A stretch of 64,000 bases of DNA from Sporolactobacillus vineae DSM 21990 = SL153 (GTDB taxonomy: Bacteria; Bacillota; Bacilli; Bacillales; Sporolactobacillaceae): assembly GCF_000377985.1 (NCBI RefSeq), contig NZ_KB899045.1:62001-126000 (forward strand), read 5' to 3'. The position numbers and the translations under genes were made by a program. The notes beneath the pieces are model-generated. The model was not told where the DNA came from. It saw only the letters and a list, made by a program, of their open reading frames with translations, and made no database searches. Shown here in pieces: positions 8,831 through 17,377 of the stretch; the stretch's first letter is position 1, and each line of letters begins with the position of its first letter.

Positions 8831-8872
8831 TTTGGCTGAATGACCCCTTGATTTGGCTGGATTTTCCAGCAG
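8831..8872 (+). repeat. 21-bp-phased repeat, family A (two units)
   Basis: Two units of GATTTGGCTGRAT with TTGGCTG at 8832 and 8853, again exactly 21 bp apart. It belongs to the same family as the array at 2828-2891. It lies in the 338-bp gap between tRNA-Ala and the phospholipase gene; the rest of that gap (8777-8830, 8873-9058) is AT-rich leader sequence with no gene seen. Confidence 0.75.
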
Positions 8873-9058
8873 GGCACGTATGCACCTATGCACCAGTCAA
8901 GGGTAATCACTGATTACTTGCTCCTTATGTCACAGTTCCTGCATCCCATTTTCACAATTTTTTAACAATCAGAAAACATGACGAACATCATGGCTTAACT
9001 TGTCCCATCTATCATAAACCTGTGAGTTAAATCACTAAAATAAGGGAGAGAAGAAGGC

Positions 9059-10693
9059 ATGATTCGATTGAAAAGAGAGAAAAAATGGACGGCGGGGCTG
9101 CTTGCGCTGCTGCTTGTCGCAACGTGCAGCACGCTTGCACTGCCGGGGACACAGACGACAGATGCCAAGTCGGTGACAAAACACGCCTCTAAGTATTCGG
9201 TAATCCGGTCACAGTCGGCCACGACCACACCGATTAAACATGTTGTTGTTCTTTTCCAGGAGAATATTTCATTTGACCACTATTTTGGTACGTATCCGAA
9301 TGCGAAGAATCCAAAAGGGGAACCGGCCTTCCATGCGGCTCCGAACACCCCGACGGTAAACGGACTCAGCGGGGCGCTGCTGACGAATAATCCGAACGGT
9401 GTAAACTCGCAGCGACTGGATCGCAACCAGGCGGTGACCGGCGGCAATGACCACAGTTATACGAATGAACAGAAGGCGACCGACGGCGGACTGATGGACA
9501 AGTACGTTCAGTACGGCGGCCACGGATCGACCAATGTGATGAATTACTATGACGGGAACACGGTCACGGCGATGTGGAACTATGCTCAGAATTATTCACT
9601 GAATGATAATTCGTTCGGGACTGTCTACGGGCCGTCCACACCCGGGGCTTTGAATCTCGTATCCGGGCAGACGCACGGCTCTGTTGCCTATACGGCCAAT
9701 TCGACGGCAGGCGGCCAGACCATTCCCGGCAATGTAATCAGCGGCTCGGTGAACAGCAACGGGTCAACCTATGGTGACCCTGATCCTTACTATGACAAGG
9801 CCTCAAAAGGAAAGACGGTCGCGCTGACCGGCAAGAACGTCGGCAATATGCTGAACGATAAAAACATTACCTGGGGCTGGTTTGAAGGCGGATTCCACAA
9901 CGCGGCCGAGCAGCACAGCAATGTCGGCGGTGCCAAGTCGACCGATTATATCCCGCATCATGAACCGTTCCAGTATTATCAGTCCACCTCCAATCCGAAC
10001 CATCTGGCACCCTCTAAACCGTCGCTGATCGGCAAGACCGATCAGGCCAATCATCAGTATGATCTGACCGACTTCTGGACGGCAGCCAAAGCCGGGAATC
10101 TGCCTGCCGTCAGCTTCCTGAAAGCACCGGCGAATCAGGACGGCCATTCCGGCTATTCTGATCCGCTCGACGAGCAGACCTTCCTGACCAACACGATCAA
10201 CACTCTGGAGCAGCTCCCGTCCTGGAAAGACACCGCGATCATCATCGCTTATGATGATTCGGACGGCTGGTATGATCATGTCATGCCGCCGGTTGTGAAT
10301 GGGTCGAATGATCCGCAGGTTGATGCCCTTAACGGCCAGGTCAAACCGGGTGCCTATCTGGACCGTGCGGGGTACGGGCCGAGACTGCCGCTGCTGGTCA
10401 TCTCACCGTATGCGAAAGCCAATTTTGTCGATAACACGCTGACCGATCAGACATCCATCCTCCGGTTCATTGAAGACAACTGGAAGCTGGGACGGATCGG
10501 CGACCAGTCGTTCGACGCGATGGCCGGATCGATGGAGAATATGTTCGATTTCTCAAAGCACGGCGGCAACAAACCGCTGTTCCTGAATCCGGATACCGGC
10601 CTTGTTGAAAGCAAGCAGGCGGCGAAGAAGCAAGGCGCAGCCTATCTGAAGACCCTTTACAAAGAAGCCGGGGTCACTGCTCCGGCGAAGTGA
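9059..10693 (+). CDS. Secreted phospholipase C / acid phosphatase-like phosphoesterase (PF04185 type)
   Basis: 544-residue exported enzyme of the bacterial non-hemolytic phospholipase C / AcpA superfamily. A signal peptide covers about residues 1-35 (basic RLKREKKW, then hydrophobic LLALLLVATCSTLAL). The family's catalytic N-terminal motif is VVLFQENISFDHYFGTYP, followed by PSTPGALNLVSGQTHG; late motifs AYDDSDGWYDHV and GPRLPLLVISPYAK carry metal ligands. AGGGAGAG precedes the ATG. It would cleave phosphodiesters or phosphomonoesters outside the cell, probably for phosphate or lipid-headgroup scavenging (inference). It is monocistronic with its own terminator. Confidence 0.87.
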   Translation: MIRLKREKKWTAGLLALLLVATCSTLALPGTQTTDAKSVTKHASKYSVIRSQSATTTPIKHVVVLFQENISFDHYFGTYPNAKNPKGEPAFHAAPNTPTVNGLSGALLTNNPNGVNSQRLDRNQAVTGGNDHSYTNEQKATDGGLMDKYVQYGGHGSTNVMNYYDGNTVTAMWNYAQNYSLNDNSFGTVYGPSTPGALNLVSGQTHGSVAYTANSTAGGQTIPGNVISGSVNSNGSTYGDPDPYYDKASKGKTVALTGKNVGNMLNDKNITWGWFEGGFHNAAEQHSNVGGAKSTDYIPHHEPFQYYQSTSNPNHLAPSKPSLIGKTDQANHQYDLTDFWTAAKAGNLPAVSFLKAPANQDGHSGYSDPLDEQTFLTNTINTLEQLPSWKDTAIIIAYDDSDGWYDHVMPPVVNGSNDPQVDALNGQVKPGAYLDRAGYGPRLPLLVISPYAKANFVDNTLTDQTSILRFIEDNWKLGRIGDQSFDAMAGSMENMFDFSKHGGNKPLFLNPDTGLVESKQAAKKQGAAYLKTLYKEAGVTAPAK

Positions 10694-10723
10694 AATAAAT
10701 CTTTTTCATCCTGATTTTTGCAG

Positions 10724-10756
10724 ACAGGCCGGAGAGTTGCTTCTTCGGCCTGTTTT
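10724..10756 (+). terminator. Terminator of phospholipase-like gene
   Basis: Eleven-pair stem ACAGGCCGGAG/CTTCGGCCTGT (one G-T pair), then TTTTC. Confidence 0.85.
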
Positions 10757-10957
10757 CGGTGCGCCTTTCAGAAGTTTCCGATCGATGCACAGTTGAAATC
10801 GCATCCAGTTCTCCGATAAACTGGTAACAGAGGCACTGCTTTCCGACAGAAGGTATCACTCACCGGGTCGAAAAAGTCAGACTAGTTTTGTTCTGTTTGG
10901 CAAAACTAACCGGAACAGGATCGAAACCGGTACATTCGGAGATTGGGGCGATCGGCT

Positions 10958-13627
10958 ATGGCATGGTTTTCCAGACCGGCAGAAGAGGTTTTTTCAGAAT
11001 ATAAAGTGACTGCCGAACAGGGACTTTCCAGTGATGAAGTGCAGCGGAGACTGGCGGAATACGGAGAAAATAAGTTAAAAAGCAAACCGAAAAAAAGTGT
11101 GCTGGCCCTGTTCTTTTCGCAGCTCCGGGACATGCTGATTTACGTGCTGCTCGGAGCGGCCGTGATCACACTGGTGATCGGCGAATACGCGGATACCGTG
11201 ATTATTCTGATTGTGGTTGTGTTGAATGCTGTGATCGGCGTCTTTCAGGAATTCAAGGCGGAAAAGGCGATGGAGGCGCTCCAGAAAATGACGGCGCCGA
11301 AAGCACTGGTCCGGCGCGATGGCGAGATCCGGGAAGTGGAGGCCAGGACGATTGTGCCCGGGGATGTGGTGGTGCTTGATGCCGGACGTTATGTGCCGGC
11401 TGATCTGCGGCTGACTGAAAGCGCTAATCTGCAAATTGAAGAATCGGCACTGACCGGTGAATCCGTACCGACGGAAAAGCACGCCGGCAAAACTTTTGAC
11501 AATGAGAAGACACCGCTTGGGGATCAGGCAAATATGGCTTTTCTGTCCACACTGGTGACGTACGGACGCGGCGAAGGGGTAGCGATAGCCACCGGTATGC
11601 AGACGGAGATCGGCAAGATTGCCAAAGTGCTTGACGAGGATACGGAAGAGCTGACGCCGCTGCAGAAGAAGCTGGCGGAACTCGGGAAGATGCTCGGCTA
11701 TGTCGCCATCGCGATCTGTGCGGTGATTTTCATCGTTGCCCTGATTCAGAAGCGGGATCTGTTCGAAATGTTTCTAACGGCGATCAGCCTTGCTGTGGCC
11801 GCAATTCCGGAAGGGCTTCCGGCGATTGTCGCGATCGTACTGGCCCTTGGCGTGACGCGGATGTCACGGATCCATGCGATCGTCAAACGGCTCCCGGCTG
11901 TGGAAACGCTCGGTTCCGTCACCATCATCTGTTCCGATAAAACCGGAACGCTGACACAGAACCGGATGACGGTCCTGAACACGTACACTTATAAAAATCT
12001 TGACGATGTGCCGGAAACCGGGAATCGCGCGGTGAAGCGTGACGATCTGAAAGACTTGATCCGCTCCCTGGTGCTCTGCTCCGACGCCACTTATGAAAAC
12101 GGCGAGAGTACCGGTGACCCGACAGAAGTTGCGCTGGTCGTGCTTGGCGAAAAATATCAGCTGACAAAAAAAACACTCGAAGCCGCCTGCCCGCGAGTTG
12201 CGGAAAAGCCGTTTGATTCGGACCGGAAGCTGATGTCGACTGTGAACCGGGAGGGAGACGGCTTCCGGGTCAATACGAAAGGGGCCATCGACAATATTCT
12301 GAAGATCGCTACCCGGGCACGGGTCGACGGACAGGTTGTCCCGCTTACCGACGACCTGCGGCATGCGTATCTCGAAACTGCTGAAGCGCTGTCCGACAAG
12401 GCGCTGAGGGTACTTGGTGCAGCCTATAAAGATACGGTGGAACCGGTCCGGGCGGAGGACATGGAGCAGGATTTGATCGTGCTCGGCCTTGTCGGGATGA
12501 TCGATCCGCCGCGTCCCGAGGTCCGGGAGGCGATCGCCAGAACGAAGGAAGCAGGTATTACACCAGTGATGATTACCGGCGACCACCAGCATACCGCGCT
12601 GGCGATTGCCCGGGATCTCGGGATCGCCGATACTCCGGATCAGGCGATTTCGGGCAGTGACATCGATGCGATTCCGGATGATGCGTTTCAAAACGAAATC
12701 AATCGGTACCGCGTCTTTGCCCGCGTCTCCCCGGAACACAAAGTCCGGATCGTCAAGGCCTTTCAGGCGCAGGGCAATATCGTGTCGATGACCGGAGACG
12801 GAGTGAATGATGCACCGTCGCTGAAAAGGGCGGATATCGGCGTGGCGATGGGGATCACGGGGACCGATGTCTCCAAGGGTGCGAGTGATATGATCCTGAC
12901 CGATGATCATTTTACGACCATCGTCGCGGCAATCGAAGAAGGACGGAATATCTATAACAATATCCGTAAATCGGTGGTTTTCCTGCTGTCCTGCAATCTT
13001 GGGGAAATTCTGGCCATCTTCATTTCCGTTCTGTTCTTCTGGCCGGTACCGCTGATGCCGACGCAGATTCTGTGGATCAACCTGATCACCGACACGCTGC
13101 CGGCGATCGCCCTCGGCATTGATCCCGGCGATGCGGAGATTATGAAGCGCAAGCCAAGGAGTCCGAAAGAGAGCTTCTTTGCCGGAGGCGCCGCTGTACG
13201 TGCGATTGTCGGCGGGTCGCTGATCGGCCTTCTGACCTTGATTGCTTTTTATTTCGGGCTGAATGAATACGGCTACAGCATGTGGTCGAAAGGAATCCCG
13301 GGACATGTCCTGAACTATGCGGAAACGATGGCCTTCGTCGTGCTCGCAGTATCGCAGCTCTTTTACTCGCTGGCGATGCGCCATCCGACGCAGTCGATTT
13401 TCAGAATCGGATGGTTTTCAAACCTGTATCTGACCGGTGCCATCGTGCTCGGCATGGTGCTGCAGTTTCTCGTCATTTCGATTCCGGTGCTGGCCGGTGC
13501 ATTCCATGTGCAGATGTTGAGTCTCCGTGACTGGGTGATCGTTGTCGCCTTTTCTCTTGTTCCGCTGGCCGTCAATGAATGCGTCAAAATCGGACTGAGA
13601 ATGCGGCAAAAGGCTTCGCGCAGCTGA
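10958..13627 (+). CDS. Calcium-type cation-transporting P-type ATPase (P2A)
   Basis: 889-residue membrane pump. Phosphorylation site D327 lies in CSDKTGTLT; the actuator TGES motif, [12 protein letters not shown] hinge and about ten membrane segments are visible. Ion-site motifs match SERCA-type pumps: PEGLP with E285 in M4, SCNLGEIL in M5 and NLITDTLPA in M6, so Ca2+ (possibly Mn2+) export is expected. The ATG at 10958 is preferred because GGGGCG lies 7 nt upstream and the protein then starts MAWFSRP; the longer TTG frame at 10943 has its GGAG too close. No linked regulator is seen. Confidence 0.92.
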   Translation: MAWFSRPAEEVFSEYKVTAEQGLSSDEVQRRLAEYGENKLKSKPKKSVLALFFSQLRDMLIYVLLGAAVITLVIGEYADTVIILIVVVLNAVIGVFQEFKAEKAMEALQKMTAPKALVRRDGEIREVEARTIVPGDVVVLDAGRYVPADLRLTESANLQIEESALTGESVPTEKHAGKTFDNEKTPLGDQANMAFLSTLVTYGRGEGVAIATGMQTEIGKIAKVLDEDTEELTPLQKKLAELGKMLGYVAIAICAVIFIVALIQKRDLFEMFLTAISLAVAAIPEGLPAIVAIVLALGVTRMSRIHAIVKRLPAVETLGSVTIICSDKTGTLTQNRMTVLNTYTYKNLDDVPETGNRAVKRDDLKDLIRSLVLCSDATYENGESTGDPTEVALVVLGEKYQLTKKTLEAACPRVAEKPFDSDRKLMSTVNREGDGFRVNTKGAIDNILKIATRARVDGQVVPLTDDLRHAYLETAEALSDKALRVLGAAYKDTVEPVRAEDMEQDLIVLGLVGMIDPPRPEVREAIARTKEAGITPVMITGDHQHTALAIARDLGIADTPDQAISGSDIDAIPDDAFQNEINRYRVFARVSPEHKVRIVKAFQAQGNIVSMTGDGVNDAPSLKRADIGVAMGITGTDVSKGASDMILTDDHFTTIVAAIEEGRNIYNNIRKSVVFLLSCNLGEILAIFISVLFFWPVPLMPTQILWINLITDTLPAIALGIDPGDAEIMKRKPRSPKESFFAGGAAVRAIVGGSLIGLLTLIAFYFGLNEYGYSMWSKGIPGHVLNYAETMAFVVLAVSQLFYSLAMRHPTQSIFRIGWFSNLYLTGAIVLGMVLQFLVISIPVLAGAFHVQMLSLRDWVIVVAFSLVPLAVNECVKIGLRMRQKASRS

Positions 13628-13666
13628 TTGAGTATCATCCTGCCGGAGGATGAGAAAAAAGGGATA

Positions 13667-13695
13667 TTGACAAACAGCAGTTGTGGTGTTTAAAT
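13667..13695 (+). promoter_or_regulatory. Sigma-A promoter of the aromatic operon
   Basis: TTGACA, 17-bp spacer, TTAAAT with a TG one base upstream (extended -10). Predicted start near 13702, 27 nt before the leader-peptide ATG. Confidence 0.7.
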
Positions 13696-13728
13696 GATGA
13701 GTAATCCTCATAGAAGGGAACAGATCCG

Positions 13729-13785
13729 ATGAAACGAATCGCAGTGGCTTTTACTTACTATTATCGCTTTTACTACTTTAGGTAG
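13729..13785 (+). CDS. Tyr/Phe-rich leader peptide of the aromatic operon
   Basis: Eighteen-codon frame encoding MKRIAVAFTYYYRFYYFR then TAG. Five Tyr and three Phe codons fall in the last 11 positions, including TAC TAT TAT and TAC TAC runs. AGAAGGGA lies 10 nt before the ATG and a TTGACA promoter lies just upstream. The stop codon touches the first of a set of hairpins ending in an intrinsic terminator, ahead of an operon for prephenate and tyrosine synthesis. This is the layout of a ribosome-mediated attenuation leader in which scarce Tyr- or Phe-tRNA stalls translation. The mechanism is inferred; the peptide and hairpins are seen directly. Confidence 0.8.
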   Translation: MKRIAVAFTYYYRFYYFR

Positions 13786-13869
13786 CGTTCGTATCCGCTC
13801 CGGGTGCGAACGCCATGCGTTTTAGCATCTGGAGTTGGGAAGCGACAATAGCGCAACCAACTAGAGATG
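13785..13869 (+). promoter_or_regulatory. Attenuator leader hairpins
   Basis: Hairpin 1 (13785-13813): 12 pairs, arms GCGTTCGTATCC and GGGTGCGAACGC, loop GCTCC, beginning on the last base of the leader stop codon, so a terminating ribosome would open it. Hairpin 2 (13826-13869): 13-position arms CATCTGGAGTTGG and CCAACTAGAGATG with a 2-nt internal mismatch. A clear anti-terminator pairing was not found by eye; ATCCG in hairpin 1 can pair with CGGAT in the terminator stem. No T-box core sequence is seen here. Confidence 0.65.
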
Positions 13870-13933
13870 ATTGTTACATCCTAATTGGTCGCCACTACGA
13901 TACGGATCTTGCAATAGATTTCCTGTTCAAAGC

Positions 13934-13967
13934 AGCCAGCCGGATATAACAATCCGACTGGCTTTTT
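13934..13967 (+). terminator. Attenuator terminator before the MFS-chorismate mutase gene
   Basis: Stem of 12 positions with one mismatch (AGCCAGCCGGAT / ATCCGACTGGCT), loop ATAACA, then TTTTT. It is 149 nt downstream of the leader-peptide stop and 158 nt upstream of the first structural gene. Confidence 0.85.
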
Positions 13968-14124
13968 CAATAACTCTGTTATATCTGGTGCTGTTTTCCG
14001 TTGCAGGCGCTCGCTTTTCCCGCAGGAGATTCGTGCCTTCCGCTCGAAACGATCGAGTGAGAAAAACAACATTATTTTTTAGACAGAGCGTTTTCAATAG
14101 AAACAGAAGGGGTGTTTGGGAAGG
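13968..14124 (+). other. Untranslated stretch between attenuator and first gene
   Basis: 157 bp with no gene. It contains GCAGGCGCTCGCTTTTCC, a piece resembling the core of the repeat element at 62.4 kb, and a short inverted repeat CTCG-N7-CGAG near 14043-14057. AGAAGGGG lies 12 nt before the ATG at 14125. Confidence 0.4.
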
Positions 14125-15594
14125 ATGACGAAATCAAACAGAATCAGGCTGAGTCTGGTCCTCTACATGAATTATTTTATTCACGGGATCGGCCTGCTGA
14201 TTCTGACACAGAACATGAAGGCGCTGAGCGGCGTGTGGGGAACGCCGCTGGCAACCGTTTCTTACGTCATTTCCGGTGTGGGGATCGGCAGGCTTCTGGC
14301 TTATTATCTGTTCGGCAGTCTGTCGGATCGATACGGCCGGAAGGTATTTATTGCAATCGGCATGGTCAGCTACACAGTCTTTTTCATCGGCATTGTCCTG
14401 ACCCGGGATTTCCAGGTGGCTTACCTGCTGGCCATACTGGCAGGTATCGCCAACTCGGCGCTGGATTCGGGAACCTATCCAACTTTTATGGAAATGGGCG
14501 GGAACAATGGGGCGGCAAATATCCTGATCAAGGCAGCCATGTCTGTCGGGGAATTTATCCTGCCTCTTTTCATCGGGCTGAATGAGAATCTGGGCGGCTG
14601 GTACGGTCTCAGTTTCGTTCTTGCTGCAGCCATTCTTCTCGTCAACTGTCTCGTGCTCATCCGGACACGGTTTCCGGAACAGTCGCGTCCAGGCGGGAAG
14701 GCAGATCACCGGCTGTTTGAAAAGGGTACGGTGACCGCCCGAAAAATCGTACTGCTTGCCATTCTGTCTTTGTACGGTTACACGTCGATGGCCCTGATGA
14801 TCCTCTATACGCAGTGGATCACGCTCTACGGGATTGGCGATCTGCACATGAGCAATATGCAGGCTCATTTTCTGCTGTCTCTGTACAGTGCCGGATCGAT
14901 TACCGGTGTTCTGATCACTTTCACCTTGTTGAAACGCGCCTTGGTGAAGGATGTTCATCTGATTCTGACGCTCAGCGGACTGGCTCTGCTGGCGCTCCTG
15001 GTGATCTGCTTTTCGGCCAATCCGCTCGTCGTCAGCGCGGCTTCATTTATTTTCGGCATAACGGCGGCCGGCGGGATCATGCAGGTCGGTCTGAATATTT
15101 TCATCTCCCTGTTTCCGAAAGCCAGGGGCCGCGTGACCGGCATCTTCTTCTCGTTCGGCAGTCTCGCTTCGTTCACGGTGCCGATCTTCACCGGGATGCT
15201 GTCGACCCTCAGCACGGTCGCAGCACTGCGCAGCGATCTGATTATCGCCGCCGCTTCCTGTATTCTCTGGCTCATCGGTTACCGGCTGATGCGCCCTTCA
15301 ACAGAGAAGAATGTGAGTTATCGCAAAGAACGGAGCCGGATCAATCTGATCGATTTCCTGATTCTCAGGCTGCTGCAGTGGCGCTTCCGGATGGTCCGTA
15401 TCATCGGTGTTAAAAAACGTGACCAGGAGGGGCAGATTCTTGATCGGGCACGCGAGCAGGAGATCATGGACCGGATTCACCGGCAAATCAGGGATCATGA
15501 AAATGTTGCTTATTATCAGGCGATTTTCCAGACCATTCTGATCAATTCGAAACGCTATCAATCACAGATACAGGAGAAAGGAAGGATCCGATGA
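14125..15594 (+). CDS. MFS transporter fused to an AroQ-class chorismate mutase domain
   Basis: 489-residue fusion. Residues 1 to about 390 are a 12-segment major facilitator carrier (GIGRLL, GSLSDRYGRK loop 2-3 motif), clearly paralogous to the shikimate-cluster carrier at 45521 (NYFxHGxGxxILxQNM, DSGTYP, GRVTGIFFSFGSLASFT). About 85-90 extra residues form a chorismate mutase of the helical AroQ type. All E. coli AroQ active-site residues have counterparts at matching spacing: R403, R420, K431, D440, R443, E444, S475 and Q479 (for R11, R28, K39, D48, R51, E52, S84, Q88). The enzyme should convert chorismate to prephenate on the cytosolic face. The stop overlaps aroC by 4 nt (ATGA). TTG 14116 is an alternative start. 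The carrier substrate is inferred, perhaps shikimate, quinate or an aromatic product. Confidence 0.88.
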   Translation: MTKSNRIRLSLVLYMNYFIHGIGLLILTQNMKALSGVWGTPLATVSYVISGVGIGRLLAYYLFGSLSDRYGRKVFIAIGMVSYTVFFIGIVLTRDFQVAYLLAILAGIANSALDSGTYPTFMEMGGNNGAANILIKAAMSVGEFILPLFIGLNENLGGWYGLSFVLAAAILLVNCLVLIRTRFPEQSRPGGKADHRLFEKGTVTARKIVLLAILSLYGYTSMALMILYTQWITLYGIGDLHMSNMQAHFLLSLYSAGSITGVLITFTLLKRALVKDVHLILTLSGLALLALLVICFSANPLVVSAASFIFGITAAGGIMQVGLNIFISLFPKARGRVTGIFFSFGSLASFTVPIFTGMLSTLSTVAALRSDLIIAAASCILWLIGYRLMRPSTEKNVSYRKERSRINLIDFLILRLLQWRFRMVRIIGVKKRDQEGQILDRAREQEIMDRIHRQIRDHENVAYYQAIFQTILINSKRYQSQIQEKGRIR

Positions 15595-16757
15595 TTTACT
15601 TTACAGCAGGTGAGTCGCACGGCCCGGAACTGACGGGACTGATCGAGGGGTTTCCCGCCGGTCTGCAGCTGTCGGCCGATCAGATCGATCAGCAGCTGAG
15701 TGAGCGGCAGAAAGGTTACGGACGCGGGTACCGGCAGAAGATTGAAAAAGACCGGGTGAAGATCACATCCGGGGTGCGTCACGGCATCACTCTGGGTTCG
15801 CCGATCACCCTCCGGATCGCCAACATCGATCATAAACACTGGGGTGAAATTATGGATCCGGTCGGTGAACCGGATCCGGAAACGAATATGCGGGAAGTGA
15901 AGAATCCGCGTCCGGGCCATGCCGATCTGGTCGGCGGGATGAAATACGGGCATCGGGATCTGCGCAATGTACTGGAACGTTCGTCGGCCCGGGAAACGGC
16001 GATGCGGGTCGCCATCGGTGCGGTTTGCAGCCAGCTGCTCAATCAGCTTGGCATTCAGCTTGCCGGATATGTACGTCAGGTCGGGCCGATTGACGCGGAT
16101 GCCGGCCGGCTGCTGACGCCGGCAGAAATTGAGCGTGAGATCAGTAAGAATGATCTCCGGATCGTCGACCAGGATCAAGTCCTGCCGATTCACGAGCTCA
16201 TTGACCGGACGAAAAAGGAAGGTGACACCCTTGGCGGGATCATCCGGGTCGTCGTGCAAAACGTTCCGGCCGGTCTCGGCAGCTACACAAGCTGGAATGA
16301 GAAACTGGACGCCAAAATTGCTGCCGCAGTGATCGGCATCAATGCGATTAAGGGCGTATCTTTCGGCGACGGCTTCGATCTGTCCGTCCGTCCCGGAAGT
16401 AAGGATATGGATCAGATCTACTGGGATAAGGAGCACGGCTGGTACCGCAGCAGTGATCATCTCGGCGGGTTCGAAGGCGGCATGACCAACGGGATGCCGA
16501 TCATCGTCAATGCGGCGATGAAGCCGATCCCGACTCTTTACAAACCGCTGCACAGTGTCTCGATCGACAGCAAGGAAGAACATAAAGCCAGCATCGAACG
16601 CTCCGATGTGACAGCGATCGTTCCGGCGTCTCTCATTATCGAAGCAGTTGTCGCCATCGAACTGTGCAAGGCCATACTGGATACGTTTGATTCGAGCAGC
16701 ATGGAACGGCTGAAAAAGCAGTATCAGGACTACTGTGAGGAATTAAAAAATTACTGA
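15591..16757 (+). CDS. aroC: Chorismate synthase
   Basis: 388-residue FMN-dependent enzyme converting 5-enolpyruvylshikimate 3-phosphate to chorismate. Visible signatures: FTAGESHGPELTG at the N-terminus, GYGRGYRQ, GHADLVGGMKYGHRDLRNVLERSSARET and the C-terminal GMTNGMPIIVNAAMKPIPT. GAAAGGA precedes the ATG, which overlaps the stop of the MFS-mutase gene, so its product chorismate is the direct substrate of the fused upstream domain. The B. subtilis name for this gene is aroF. Confidence 0.96.
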   Translation: MIYFTAGESHGPELTGLIEGFPAGLQLSADQIDQQLSERQKGYGRGYRQKIEKDRVKITSGVRHGITLGSPITLRIANIDHKHWGEIMDPVGEPDPETNMREVKNPRPGHADLVGGMKYGHRDLRNVLERSSARETAMRVAIGAVCSQLLNQLGIQLAGYVRQVGPIDADAGRLLTPAEIEREISKNDLRIVDQDQVLPIHELIDRTKKEGDTLGGIIRVVVQNVPAGLGSYTSWNEKLDAKIAAAVIGINAIKGVSFGDGFDLSVRPGSKDMDQIYWDKEHGWYRSSDHLGGFEGGMTNGMPIIVNAAMKPIPTLYKPLHSVSIDSKEEHKASIERSDVTAIVPASLIIEAVVAIELCKAILDTFDSSSMERLKKQYQDYCEELKNY

Positions 16758-16771
16758 GGAGATTCTGACCG

Positions 16772-17377
16772 GTGATCATTCATACACTTGGACCTGAAGC
16801 AACCGACAGCAACGATGCGGCGGATTATTATCTGAAAAGAGAAACCGGAATCAGTCAGGTTGTGCTTCACGATTGTTTCGAAGACATTACCGATCATCTC
16901 GGGATATATCAGGGCGACTGTCTGCTGATTCCAGCCGCGTTCAAGTCGTTTCGAAACCACACGGACTGGGCAGATTTTCATTACGGACATGTCGCCCAAC
17001 TGACCCTGATTGACTGCTTCCGCCATCCATTGAATCGTCTGGTCCTGATCCGTCGGCTGAACGCGGTGCAGGATGCGGCTTATACCCATCCGTCGACTTC
17101 GGCACTGCTGAAAAGTTATCTGAAATCGGTCGGTGCCTGCCCGAAAGTTGAGTATGCAGACAGTAAATATCTTGCGTACCGGAAGTATCAGGAAACGCAG
17201 GCACGGTTTGTCCTGACGAACGAGCGGAATGTTCATCTGACTTCAGGGGAAGACGTGGAGCGATCGTGGACGCCTGACATGGTCTGGTGTGTCTATCAGA
17301 TTAAATCTAATGAAGAGAATCGGGTGAGAGGGCATGAAAATTTTACATACAAATCTTCGGACAGGATTAACCGGTGA
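16772..17377 (+). CDS. BacA-like / divergent prephenate dehydratase-fold protein
   Basis: 201 residues, no ACT domain. It opens HTLGPEATDSNDAADYYL, the TLGPxxT..AA signature of prephenate dehydratases and of bacilysin BacA. It then shows VLHDCFED, LLIPAAFKSF, THPSTSALLKSYL and FVLTNERN blocks that line up by eye with recalled BacA sequence (LHDTFES, IVPHAYDG, SHPSPINLIKYF, IALTNEL). Where dehydratases have the catalytic Thr-Arg-Phe it has TPDMVWCVY, as BacA has a similar non-TRF stretch. BacA decarboxylates prephenate without aromatizing it; this gene could do that, be a second branch toward phenylalanine, or regulate. GTG start with GAGGAGA about 10 nt upstream. Its 3' end overlaps aroA by 44 nt. 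Other bacilysin genes are not nearby. Confidence 0.65.
   Translation: MIIHTLGPEATDSNDAADYYLKRETGISQVVLHDCFEDITDHLGIYQGDCLLIPAAFKSFRNHTDWADFHYGHVAQLTLIDCFRHPLNRLVLIRRLNAVQDAAYTHPSTSALLKSYLKSVGACPKVEYADSKYLAYRKYQETQARFVLTNERNVHLTSGEDVERSWTPDMVWCVYQIKSNEENRVRGHENFTYKSSDRINR

Noticed and set aside
11864-13384. 506-codon open frame on the minus strand
   Set aside because: It lies fully inside the P-type ATPase gene in the opposite direction, with low-complexity Arg/His/Asp composition and no ribosome site; a mirror frame of GC-rich codons.
13636-13652. CATCCT-GCCGG-AGGATG hairpin as ATPase terminator
   Set aside because: Only 6 bp and followed by an A-run rather than T on the plus strand; no termination signal on either strand.
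13785-13967. T-box reading of the aromatic leader
   Set aside because: No TGGNACC core or GAAN-specifier block; the Tyr/Phe-rich frame explains the leader better.
15558-16583. 341-codon minus-strand frame
   Set aside because: Antisense to aroC, whose motifs are unmistakable; no family features in the reverse protein.
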